DNA of 64,000 nt, taken from assembly GCA_903832085.1 (NCBI GenBank), contig CAIKZZ010000008.1, positions 40,258-104,257 on the forward strand. Reading direction: 5' to 3'. The translations under genes were made by a program, and so were the position numbers. Each line of letters opens with the position of its first letter. Within the stretch, counting starts at the first letter, position 1. The DNA comes from an uncultured Pseudomonadota bacterium. Its GTDB lineage: Bacteria > Pseudomonadota > Gammaproteobacteria > Steroidobacterales > Steroidobacteraceae. The notes below the pieces were generated by a model. The model made no database searches and was not told where the DNA came from. It saw nothing but the letters and a program-made list of their open reading frames with translations. This document shows, piece by piece, positions 15,501 to 23,879 of this stretch.

Positions 15501-18317
15501 TTACTTGCTCGGTTTGACTCCAACGATCGCTTCCCAGTTGATCAGCGCATTCCACACCAAGCGCTGATCGCCGCGATTTAAATCGCGGTGCAACGGGTTA
15601 AAATTAAACGCCACCACATGCCCTTGACCCACCGGTAAATCAAAAATCGCGGGCCGCCCTACTAGATTGCTTTCACCCCATGCCTGACCGCTGACAACAA
15701 ACGGCGCGCCATCACGATCGCCCCACTCCATGACGACACCGGATGCATCCACGGGCCCATCCAAACACGTGGTGCAGTAGGCCATACGCAACCAGCGACG
15801 CGGCGTCGCATAAAGCGGAAAATTTTGGCGAAACACATGCGTACGCGGTGCATAGCCGTACGCAATCGGATGATCTGGCTGCGCAAAGGTGACGCGCAGA
15901 TGCGCGCCGGGGGTACGAGTGGCAGCGCCCTGCGCCGCAGCGGCGGCATCGGCCCCGCCGCCTGTAGTGCTCCGTGGTACGCCGCCAGCGTCACGCCGCA
16001 CCCCGCGCACGATGCCACCCTCAAGCGCCAGCATCGAACCGCTACCTAAGGACACGAACAAACCGCCTCCCTCAATAAATCCCTGCACATGCTGTAACCC
16101 TAACCAGCCAATGCCGCCCGTGATGTCATCCGAACTTGCAGGTGTCCCCAAACTTGGCGTCGCTGCGGTCTTGCGAAAGGCCATCGGTCCCCAAGCCTTC
16201 GGGATGCCGTGTATTTGCTCAGCGAGCTCCAAATCCACATGACCATACAGCAGCACATCTAAGCGCTTAAGTTGCTTGCCGTCACGAATATCCTCGTCAC
16301 GCACATAGGTGTAAGGAATGTGGCGCTGATCCAGTGCATAACGCAGCCAACCGATGGAGTCAGTATCAGCCCATGGCACCCAGAGACCCAAACGCGGCGT
16401 GCGCGCCACATGCTGAGGCACCACCGGCACGACATTGCTCGCCGTAAATTCAAGGCCCAAAGTCCGACTGACCTCGGCAAGCTTTATCGCCGTCGGCGCG
16501 CTCCCCGGCACGATCCATGAGCCAGCCGGGTACTCGATACCATTCAGATGAAAGCTTTTTTCTGCCACATGAATAGCGACATCACGCAGGGCAAAACGTG
16601 CCTCAAGCAAGCTTTCCTGCCCGGTATCTCGCAGCACATACCATGAACCTGTACCCGATACGCTGCCCACGATCGCCGGCGCATGCTCCAGCATATCCAT
16701 GGGAGTCGCGCGGACCGCTGGGTCGACCGTGGTACTGACGCTCAAGTGATAATGCGCAGGCAAAGACCAAGACACGTCATCGTACGGTTCACCGCCGTCC
16801 TTCGGATATTCCTGCGGACTTAACAAGTCGATGGCATAGCGTCCATAGGGCTGATCTAGCGTCACCACATAGGTCCCAGCAGGATAGTCGCCATCGCTTA
16901 AGTGCAAGGACGTCGTCGTCCGCTTCACCTCAATGCGTTGCGCCAGTAGCCGACTCACCAACGCGGCCACCCGCATAGGATCACCCTGATCGGCAGTCAT
17001 AAGATAGGCATAGGGAGGATGCTCAAGACCTGCGCGCCACGAGTGGTATCCCTTTCGATAAAAACTCGTTAAAAAATCTTTGGCGTGACTTGCGACCTGA
17101 TCAAGCGCCGCTAACGCACCCGTCTCGTTGTAATTCACTGTGTTGCGAGCAGACCAAGCAAAAGACTCTTTAGGCGGAGGGCTCACTCGGTACCATTCGC
17201 GACTCGTCTCCTCCGGCTGCAACTGAGTATTCAACGTTTCGGCAGTGCCATTGCCATATGTTTCATACCCACGACCGATGGCGTTATGGTTCATTGCCAC
17301 AGAATCTGAGTACAGATGAGAAAAGCCCTCGCCAAAATTCCACGTCGATACGCCCGGCATACCCAACGCAGTCATCGCCTGCACTTCGTGAAAACTCAAC
17401 TCCAAAAACTCGGTGTACGTAATGGGATCAATGTTTGGGTTGTAAGGGCCTGTCCCGTTCCACGTCATCAGTAAAGGAACGGCCTCGTGTAGATCATGTA
17501 CAACAGTGGGGTGCCATTCATGAAACATGCCGTGTATGGCCTGCGTCGTGGCATGGGTCTGCTGGTGCGCGTCGCGATTGATATCAACAAAAGTATATTT
17601 AGACCAATAGGGTGGCGCCTGCCGGGGCAGAGTGGCTTTGTCAGTCTTGCCCTTTAGATAGGTGTAAAACCACTCCACTTGTTTGTCACGACCATCTGGA
17701 TTGGAGACTGGGTTGAGTAGCACAACCATATTTTCCCGAATCTTCTGAATCATCGGCTGCTCGGACACTGCCAACCGATACGCAAGTTCTAGTACCGATT
17801 CGGTGGAGCCGGTTTCATCGGAGTGGGGACCGGCATTAAAGTAATAAATTGGACGCCCTTCGGCGATCAAGCGCGTGGCGCCTGCCTCATCGACCAAGCG
17901 CGGATCGGCGAGCAAGCGCGTGATGTCTTTTAATCGACCGAGCTTTTTAATCCCGGCTTCATCGGCGATCGCCAGCATCAGAATTTCGCGGCCCTCTTCA
18001 GATTGACCAATGTTAAAAACTTTCACCCGCGGTGAGGCGGCGGCAAGGGCGCGACTGTAAGCAAAAGCGACCGTGGAATTTACAAGCTCGCCTGGCGCCC
18101 CAGGAATACGATGCAAAAATGACCGTGGCGAGGGCACGGTGGCGGATGACGGCAGGTATGACACCCAGGGCGAACCAAACCGTGGTTCCGTGGTGGCTGC
18201 CGCGATCTCCTCTATCGAACCCGCTTCCGCTTGATCAGGCCCGGTATCTACGGGCAGCGCCTGCGTCGGTGCGCAGGCACTTATTAGCAACCCCATGATC
18301 ACAAACCGCTTCAACAT
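15501..18317 (-). CDS. M14-family zinc carboxypeptidase, large exported form
   Basis: 938 residues. A signal ending ISAC suggests a lipoprotein. The M14 catalytic domain covers roughly residues 50-430: NAGPHSDETGSTE gives the HxxE zinc pair, NPVSNPDGRD follows, and VVHDLHEAVP the third ligand. The long C-terminal half (about 450-930) has a NEW1-like mix of segments ending in a region with GGGLFVSLGSGSML and GQGHVVAFNFNPLHR that looks like a glutamine-amidotransferase-like (beta-galactosidase trimerisation-type) fold, as in other large exported M14 peptidases. It removes C-terminal residues from peptides at the cell surface or in the periplasm. Around residue 820 there is a short low-complexity Ala/Gly/Arg stretch. 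Confidence 0.88.
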   Translation of the reverse strand: MLKRFVIMGLLISACAPTQALPVDTGPDQAEAGSIEEIAAATTEPRFGSPWVSYLPSSATVPSPRSFLHRIPGAPGELVNSTVAFAYSRALAAASPRVKVFNIGQSEEGREILMLAIADEAGIKKLGRLKDITRLLADPRLVDEAGATRLIAEGRPIYYFNAGPHSDETGSTESVLELAYRLAVSEQPMIQKIRENMVVLLNPVSNPDGRDKQVEWFYTYLKGKTDKATLPRQAPPYWSKYTFVDINRDAHQQTHATTQAIHGMFHEWHPTVVHDLHEAVPLLMTWNGTGPYNPNIDPITYTEFLELSFHEVQAMTALGMPGVSTWNFGEGFSHLYSDSVAMNHNAIGRGYETYGNGTAETLNTQLQPEETSREWYRVSPPPKESFAWSARNTVNYNETGALAALDQVASHAKDFLTSFYRKGYHSWRAGLEHPPYAYLMTADQGDPMRVAALVSRLLAQRIEVKRTTTSLHLSDGDYPAGTYVVTLDQPYGRYAIDLLSPQEYPKDGGEPYDDVSWSLPAHYHLSVSTTVDPAVRATPMDMLEHAPAIVGSVSGTGSWYVLRDTGQESLLEARFALRDVAIHVAEKSFHLNGIEYPAGSWIVPGSAPTAIKLAEVSRTLGLEFTASNVVPVVPQHVARTPRLGLWVPWADTDSIGWLRYALDQRHIPYTYVRDEDIRDGKQLKRLDVLLYGHVDLELAEQIHGIPKAWGPMAFRKTAATPSLGTPASSDDITGGIGWLGLQHVQGFIEGGGLFVSLGSGSMLALEGGIVRGVRRDAGGVPRSTTGGGADAAAAAQGAATRTPGAHLRVTFAQPDHPIAYGYAPRTHVFRQNFPLYATPRRWLRMAYCTTCLDGPVDASGVVMEWGDRDGAPFVVSGQAWGESNLVGRPAIFDLPVGQGHVVAFNFNPLHRDLNRGDQRLVWNALINWEAIVGVKPSK

Positions 18318-18388
18318 ACGAATCCTTAATGCGATGTGCAGCTCACTGAACCCATATTAAATATCGTAACCACCATCGAACATGGCAC

Positions 18389-18844
18389 TTAAAAAGTACC
18401 CTTCACTTCAAATGGAATGGAGTGTAAGAATGCAAGGTCCGTGGTGACCGTGCCAGACATGCGATACGCCGTTTGGTGCGAACTCTCTTTCAGATGACCG
18501 ATCAGTTTTAAGACAATCGGCGCGAGATTGGTGCTCAGATCCACCTCAAATTGACTATCAGCGCGCGCGCCGACAAGGAAGGACTGCACGCTTTGCCCGG
18601 TCCCTAAACGCTCGCCGTCGCAATCCAAGGTCAAGGACACCCGCTGAACTGGCAGCGACACGCTATTGGGATTATGGATGGCAATCCGCGCCCGAAAGGT
18701 CTGTTGTGTCAGTTGTGCATGTACAAGGTCTAAATGGGCCAAAGATAACGTGGGCCGCTCTAAGTGCCCCGTTAGACCCGCGCATCCTGCGAGCAGTAGC
18801 GCCAGCAAAGCGCAGACCGCTCTTTTAACGTAGACACTCGCCAT
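18389..18844 (-). CDS. LEA14/WHy-domain lipoprotein
   Basis: 151 residues from the ATG at 18844, which has AGAGGAGT at the right spacing; the track's earlier start is not needed. Lipoprotein signal with lipobox LLAGC. One LEA type 2 (WHy) domain: FRARIAIHNPNSVSLPVQRVSLTLDCDGERLGTGQ is the typical immunoglobulin-like strand pattern with the NPN motif. Bacterial members are envelope lipoproteins of unclear role, linked to desiccation or envelope stress by analogy only. The M14 gene lies 71 bases downstream on the same strand. Confidence 0.85.
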   Translation of the reverse strand: MASVYVKRAVCALLALLLAGCAGLTGHLERPTLSLAHLDLVHAQLTQQTFRARIAIHNPNSVSLPVQRVSLTLDCDGERLGTGQSVQSFLVGARADSQFEVDLSTNLAPIVLKLIGHLKESSHQTAYRMSGTVTTDLAFLHSIPFEVKGTF

Positions 18845-18983
18845 AACAAGACTCCTCTGGGCACATCTTCCCATGGTTGCGACGCAGGGGCCTAGTTGGG
18901 TGCCTTGCCGTGAAAAGAGCCCTGATGGAGCCTTGTGCTACATATACAGCGATGTTCTTAATAGTATTGATTTCGTAATATCA

Positions 18984-19004
18984 TTAACTATATTATACAG
19001 TTAA
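18984..19004 (+). promoter_or_regulatory. Palindromic probable PadR operator
   Basis: A 21-base near-perfect palindrome with arms TTAACT(A)TAT and ATA(C)AGTTAA; only one symmetric pair mismatches, around a single centre base. It ends 50 bases before the padR start, in an AT-rich promoter region shared with the divergent LEA14-like gene. PadR proteins often repress their own operon from such sites, so this is the likely autoregulatory operator. Confidence 0.6.
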
Positions 19005-19054
19005 CTTAATTATTCAATCAGTTATCATCATTCACAGCTCAGCAGCGACAGTTA

Positions 19055-19435
19055 ATGACCGATACGCACAGTAAAACAGCACTCAAATTCCATAAAGAAC
19101 TCAGCTCAGGCTTGATTGCCTTGGTTTTGTTGTCCACCCTGAACGAAGCGGCGAGCGATCTGTATGGATACGAGATCACGAAGACCTTGTCCGCCCTCAA
19201 TCCTGCAGCGCCGGTCAAGCTCGGCGCGGTTTACCCCGTGTTGCGCTCGCTCGCCGCACAAGGACTGCTCTCCAGCCGTATCGTGCCCTCATACTCCGGG
19301 CCGCCGCGACGCTATTACCGGATTACTCCGCTAGGCACACAGATGCTTAGCGAGTGGCTCGTCATCTGGCGCAGTAGCCGCGCGTTTGTGGATGCGGCAA
19401 CGGGCGCGCCTAGTAACCATGAGCATCGCACATGA
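19055..19435 (+). CDS. PadR-family transcriptional regulator
   Basis: 126 residues. Winged-helix domain of PadR type: GLIALVLLSTLNEAASDLYGYEITKTLS, then KLGAVYPVLRSLAAQGLLSSRIVPSYSGPPRRYYRITPLGTQML, with the YP.L..L recognition helix and the wing. The C-terminal dimerisation part is short. The ligand is unknown. Its stop overlaps the start of the next gene by four bases (ATGA), and that gene overlaps the third likewise, forming a three-gene coupled operon probably controlled by PadR itself. Confidence 0.9.
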   Translation: MTDTHSKTALKFHKELSSGLIALVLLSTLNEAASDLYGYEITKTLSALNPAAPVKLGAVYPVLRSLAAQGLLSSRIVPSYSGPPRRYYRITPLGTQMLSEWLVIWRSSRAFVDAATGAPSNHEHRT

Positions 19436-19995
19436 GTTGCGCCCTCGTTGCAGACACGTTTTTTAGCGCTCGCCTCAGCGGAGCACTGGAAGAGGCCATT
19501 CAATGGAGTGGTGAGACGCTTGAGTGCGATGGGATGCGCCGCCCGGACGGACGTGGTTTACGGATTAGCTTCACCGGCCAAGACGGTAGCGCACACCTGA
19601 CACTCGTTATCGGTGCGCCAGAATTAGCGGAAGGCCTCTCGACGAAAGCCGTGCCCGTCAACGTCACGTTGATTCGTGAAGGCCATGCGATTTACGGCAC
19701 ACGTGGGGCCAACAAGTGCCTACTGGATGAGGTAACTCAGCACCCGATTAGCCAGCCCACGCCCCCATCTGTCGCGAGCACCGGCGACACCAGCGCGCAA
19801 GCCACGATCGCCATGCGGTTTTGGCGTATTGAAGCCCGCGGCTTTTGCTTAGAACCGGTGCGTTCGATTGCAGACCCTTCCGATGCGATACTGCTCAGCA
19901 CGTTTGACTTTCGCGGCCAAATTTCCTGGGAACCAGACCTGCCAGTGACCACGCCCGGACACGCTCCCGACGCCACACCCAACAGCACACCATGA
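19432..19995 (+). CDS. Hypothetical protein in PadR operon
   Basis: 187 residues, not recognised. No signal peptide or membrane segment. Beta-rich look: ISFTGQDGSAHLTLVIGAP, VNVTLIREGHAIYGTRGANKCLLDEVTQH, a Pro/Ser/Thr linker near 100-120, then RIEARGFCLEPVRSIADPSDAILLSTFDFRGQISWE, and a Pro-rich end. Coupled by four-base overlaps to both neighbours, so it works with or beside the PadR regulator and the exported DUF192 protein. No function assigned. Confidence 0.7.
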   Translation: MSCALVADTFFSARLSGALEEAIQWSGETLECDGMRRPDGRGLRISFTGQDGSAHLTLVIGAPELAEGLSTKAVPVNVTLIREGHAIYGTRGANKCLLDEVTQHPISQPTPPSVASTGDTSAQATIAMRFWRIEARGFCLEPVRSIADPSDAILLSTFDFRGQISWEPDLPVTTPGHAPDATPNSTP

Positions 19996-20474
19996 TTACA
20001 AAAACATCACTACTTGCAGCGCTGGCAGCCCTATTTTTATGGAACTCAGCATTCAGCGCAGACGGCCCGCCCATCGCGCCACTGACTAGCTTCACGCACG
20101 ACACCTTAGTGATTGACTCGCACGGCATGACTCACAGCTTTCGTGTGTACCTCGCCACCACTGAAGCTCAGCATGCGCAAGGGCTCATGTTTGTGAAAAA
20201 ACTCGACCCCGATCGCGGGATGTTGTTTATTTTTGACCAACCTCAAGTGACCGCATTCTGGATGAAGAACACCCTCATCCCACTCGATCTGCTGTTTGTC
20301 GCTCCAAACGGCCGCGTGATACGTATTGCACCGAATGCTCAGCCGCTCTCTTTGGAGTCCATCAGCTCCATGGGAACGATCTTAGGCGTCCTTGAGCTAG
20401 CCGGAGGCTCCTGCGACCGACTGCACATACAGACCGGCGATCGAGTCCTGTATCGTGCATTTCAAGCTGGCTAA
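19992..20474 (+). CDS. DUF192 exported protein
   Basis: 160 residues with a signal peptide ending near NSAFSADG. One DUF192 domain follows: FRVYLATTEAQHAQGLMFVKKLDPDRGMLFIFDQPQVTAFWMKNTLIPLDLLFV, with the FWMKNT hallmark. The domain is a small beta barrel found in periplasmic proteins of unknown activity. The start overlaps the preceding gene by four bases, and a strong terminator follows 20 bases after the stop. Confidence 0.92.
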   Translation: MITKTSLLAALAALFLWNSAFSADGPPIAPLTSFTHDTLVIDSHGMTHSFRVYLATTEAQHAQGLMFVKKLDPDRGMLFIFDQPQVTAFWMKNTLIPLDLLFVAPNGRVIRIAPNAQPLSLESISSMGTILGVLELAGGSCDRLHIQTGDRVLYRAFQAG

Positions 20475-20490
20475 AACAGAAATCAACCAC

Positions 20491-20523
20491 AAAAAAAATG
20501 GCGGGCATAAAGCCCGCCATTTT
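20491..20523. terminator. Bidirectional Rho-independent terminator
   Basis: Perfect 12-bp stem AAAATGGCGGGC / GCCCGCCATTTT with a 5-base loop. Reading minus it ends in eight T, reading plus in four. It serves both the PadR operon and the first TonB-dependent receptor. Confidence 0.92.
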
Positions 20524-20543
20524 CATCCAAGGTCAGTTCCTGA

Positions 20544-23500
20544 TCAGAACTGCGCAGTCAGCGTCGCAAATACGTAGCGACCGAGTGCGTCATACACCTG
20601 TGGGAAGGTATTGCCGTTGCACTGCGAGCCTGGGCAATCCGAGTTACCAAAGACCGGTGGATCCTTGTCTAACAGGTTTTGGATGCCTAAGCGCAACGTC
20701 AGCTTGTCGGAGGCTTTAATAGCTGCCGTCAGATCGAGATAATCCCGAGCATCCAGCTGCGCGTCGGTATTGGAAATTGCACCGGTGGCAATCGTACCCT
20801 GCGCCGCCAAGTTGCTATTACCGCTCAACGCATCAACCTTGACCGCGTTGAAATGACGCCAGGCCAAGGACAGGTCCAAGCCCTTCCACGGTGTCTGCCA
20901 GGTTGTACGCAACGTGTGACGCCACTCAGGGTTCGGCGTGCCACAAATGTTGCCATAGTAACCAACGCAGTCATACCCTGTGGAAGAGTCTGCAGCGATC
21001 GGCGTGATCTTATAAGCCTGCATGTACGTGCCTAGCAAGGCCGTGTGAATCTTGCCATACGCCCCGAGCTGGAACGTATACGACAAATCAACATCGATAC
21101 CCTTTTCCTCCAACGTACCGACGTTGGCGAGCTTGTCGACCACGTAGCCGTTGTTGGACAACCATAACGAGCCGTTGATATCGCGATGCACGAGATCACA
21201 CAACACGCCGTTGTTGAGACACTCTTTAAGAATCGTATCAGCGCCAATACGCTGAATAACATCGTTGATCTTAATATCAAAATAATCGATCTGCGCACGG
21301 AAGTTTGGCAGCCATTGCGGCGTATAACCCACACCAAACGACGAGGTCAGCGCGGTTTCAGGCTTCAGTTGAGTGTTACCACCGATAAAGCCGTTGTACT
21401 GCACTGCCGGGTTCGCAATGATGTTGCCATACTGCGAGGCAGATACACCTGTGCGAGCGCACTGTGCCGCAGAGTAGCTTGGGCTTGGACCCGTGCAAGG
21501 ATCAGTCACGCCATCAAGACCCACTTGCTGTGCCGAATACAATTCGCCCACGTTCGGAGCGCGCACGGCGTGAGCAAAGCTCGCGCGTAAACGCACCTCA
21601 TCCACTGGCGACCACTCAAGACCAAACTTGAAGGTGTTGGTGTTAAAGCCTAACGAATAGCTGGAATAACGATAGCCAGTTTCAAAGGCGAGTGATTTTG
21701 CAAGCGACGCGTTGTCGATCAACGGCACACGTGCTTCCATGAACAACTCACGCGACGCAATTTCGCCCGACAGCGGCAGAATGGGTGTGCCACCGCAGTT
21801 GCCGCAGTCACCCGATTGGTATTCCAGATCAGGCGTGTAGGTCGATTTGACCTGACGCCACTCGGCACCAACGTTGACTCGTACACCGGACTTGGCTGTC
21901 GGCAGCTGCCAACCATACTTACCAAGGTCACCGGTGACGTTGCCACTGACAATAAACTGCTGCACTTCACCACGGATCAGCAATGGGATGCCGATGTAGT
22001 TGGTCGCCGCTGGCGTGACGCCGCCGTAATTCCAAATATTCCATGGCACGCAGGTCGGATCAGTTCCATTCTGTACGGAGCGGCACTCCGGGCCGTTAGG
22101 GCCTTGCACCACATCGAGCGCATTGTTCATACGCCGCAAGGACACGTCATTGTTGTAATTTTCAACCAGCTGCGTGTAGCCAAACTGCCCATAGGTATCA
22201 TACGACCATGTGTCGTTGATAATCCCTTTGCTGCCGATCACTAAGCGCAGCGACTGGTGTCCCAAGTCATCTTGGCGTGGGCCACCTTCCACGTTACGCC
22301 GACCGAGCAAGAACGCGACGGGCTTATTCGGATCCGCAACGCCACCGCACCACGCATCGAGCTCAGCTGCCGTAAACAAAGGGTTACCGCAAGTCGAGTT
22401 GGCGAGCCCTGCGCCGAAGAAGAACGCCGTGGGTGCAATCTGCGCGATCGAGCGATCGTTCATGTACTGCACTTCGCTGTAGACATCTGCATGCTCATTA
22501 AACTCGTAGTGCACGAAGGCACCGGCCGAGTAACGCTCATCCGGTCTCTGAAAGTAATTGAGCGGGCCGTAGTTGTAACGGTAAGAGTTATTCCAATTGG
22601 TCAGACCATTGGGTCCCACCGTCTTGCTGCCGCCGATAATTGTGCCGGTCGCAGGATCGACCGGAATAAAACGGCCAGTGGCTGCGGATGACGAACCACC
22701 GCAAGAGAACTTACCGCCCGAATCATATGACCCCGCCACGTAACCTGAATTTAAGGTACACGCGCTGTAGTCGTATGAGGCTTGCAATACGGGGGCCACT
22801 TTACGGTAGGTGGCGTACATCGTCGCATTACCCTTGCCATCACCGGAGTTAAATCCAAATAAGAACGACAGATCCTTGGTTTGGCCTGTGTTCACATTGC
22901 CAGGAGCCGTCGCAAAGTTTGCGCCCGTGTCTGAGTTGAACTGCGGCACGGCATCGCCTGCACCTTGTGGGTTGTGCTGGCTGTGGTTGTAAAAGCCGTA
23001 ATTTGTGCTGATTTTTACGCCTTCAAAATGCGTATTCAGCACAAAGTTGACAACACCCGAGACCGCGTCCGCGCCATACACCGAGGATGCGCCACCCGTT
23101 AGAAGATCAATGCGCTCAATCAACTCCGCAGGGACTTGGTTCAGATCGGATGCGCTACCACCACCCGGATCACCAGGACCTAAACGGCGTCCGTTCACCA
23201 GCACCAACGTGCGCTGTGCACCGAGTCCGCGCAGATCGACTTCTGCTGTGCCATTCGATCCGTTAGAAATGTTTGAGCCTTGTGACGCGAATACCTGGGG
23301 CAAAGAGTTGAGCAAGTCCTCAATGCGCGTCACGCCAGTTTGTTCGATATCGGCCGCACCCACCGCCACCACAGGACTGATGGAGGTCTCGTTCGGTAGC
23401 GCGAGACGCGAACCCGTGACCACGACGTCATCGAGTACGGTGTTTTGCGCGTTCGCTGGTGCGGTTTGCGCATGAGCGGCTCCGAACGACGCGAGCACGC

Positions 23501-23561
23501 TGCCAGCAAGCGCGAGGCGCACGCTCGTTGCCAGCACTTGATTGCCAATACGACTTGTCAT
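20544..23561 (-). CDS. TonB-dependent receptor 1
   Basis: 1005 residues. Signal peptide ending GAAHAQ, then the TonB-box-like DDVVVTGSRL, plug domain (IEQTGVTRIEDLLNSLPQV, VDLRGLGAQRTLVLVNGRRL, GGASSVYGADAVSGVVNFVLN) and a 22-strand barrel ending in FATLTAQF. Extracellular loops hold many Cys pairs (for example DCGNCGG, TCVPWNIW, DCPGSQC). It imports a bound ligand using TonB energy. The ligand cannot be named; adjacent sulfotransferase and hydroxylase genes suggest a modified peptide or other unusual substrate. It is paralogous to the receptor at 33283-36339. Confidence 0.95.
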   Translation of the reverse strand: MTSRIGNQVLATSVRLALAGSVLASFGAAHAQTAPANAQNTVLDDVVVTGSRLALPNETSISPVVAVGAADIEQTGVTRIEDLLNSLPQVFASQGSNISNGSNGTAEVDLRGLGAQRTLVLVNGRRLGPGDPGGGSASDLNQVPAELIERIDLLTGGASSVYGADAVSGVVNFVLNTHFEGVKISTNYGFYNHSQHNPQGAGDAVPQFNSDTGANFATAPGNVNTGQTKDLSFLFGFNSGDGKGNATMYATYRKVAPVLQASYDYSACTLNSGYVAGSYDSGGKFSCGGSSSAATGRFIPVDPATGTIIGGSKTVGPNGLTNWNNSYRYNYGPLNYFQRPDERYSAGAFVHYEFNEHADVYSEVQYMNDRSIAQIAPTAFFFGAGLANSTCGNPLFTAAELDAWCGGVADPNKPVAFLLGRRNVEGGPRQDDLGHQSLRLVIGSKGIINDTWSYDTYGQFGYTQLVENYNNDVSLRRMNNALDVVQGPNGPECRSVQNGTDPTCVPWNIWNYGGVTPAATNYIGIPLLIRGEVQQFIVSGNVTGDLGKYGWQLPTAKSGVRVNVGAEWRQVKSTYTPDLEYQSGDCGNCGGTPILPLSGEIASRELFMEARVPLIDNASLAKSLAFETGYRYSSYSLGFNTNTFKFGLEWSPVDEVRLRASFAHAVRAPNVGELYSAQQVGLDGVTDPCTGPSPSYSAAQCARTGVSASQYGNIIANPAVQYNGFIGGNTQLKPETALTSSFGVGYTPQWLPNFRAQIDYFDIKINDVIQRIGADTILKECLNNGVLCDLVHRDINGSLWLSNNGYVVDKLANVGTLEEKGIDVDLSYTFQLGAYGKIHTALLGTYMQAYKITPIAADSSTGYDCVGYYGNICGTPNPEWRHTLRTTWQTPWKGLDLSLAWRHFNAVKVDALSGNSNLAAQGTIATGAISNTDAQLDARDYLDLTAAIKASDKLTLRLGIQNLLDKDPPVFGNSDCPGSQCNGNTFPQVYDALGRYVFATLTAQF

Positions 23562-23603
23562 TGATGATCCCCTACAACCTATGGTGATGATCGGCCAAAC
23601 ACG

Positions 23604-23632
23604 GCACCGGCGTCATGTCATGCCGCCGGTGC
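23604..23632 (-). promoter_or_regulatory. Leader hairpin upstream of TonB-dependent receptor 1
   Basis: Perfect 9-bp inverted repeat GCACCGGCG / CGCCGGTGC with an 11-base loop, 43 bases before the receptor start and so inside its probable mRNA leader. The remaining 318-base spacer (23562-23879) shows no gene; it is AT-rich near 23780-23820, where promoters for both divergent genes are expected. Confidence 0.45.
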
Positions 23633-23879
23633 ACAGTGTACGCCCAACGAGTTCCCCCTCGTCTCAGAAGCATAACAAGAATATGGTATCGCCTCACCAT
23701 CCAAACGATTATGACCACCTAACCCCGATCACTAACCACCCCCCCCAGATGCCTAGGCTTAAGATCAATGAGTAGCTTTATTTAACATACTGATTTATAA
23801 GGTTTTTATATATTCCGTTTTTGCGCCATCGCTACTTAGCCTAAGTTGAGACTAGACGCGAGCATCGCAGCCTTGCACC

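Noticed and set aside
18984-19004. AT-rich palindrome as a terminator
   Set aside because: It lies upstream of two divergent starts and has no T run, so an operator fits better.
22257-22691. Long plus-strand ORFs opposite the TonB-dependent receptors
   Set aside because: They are shadows of the receptor genes with no recognisable domains.
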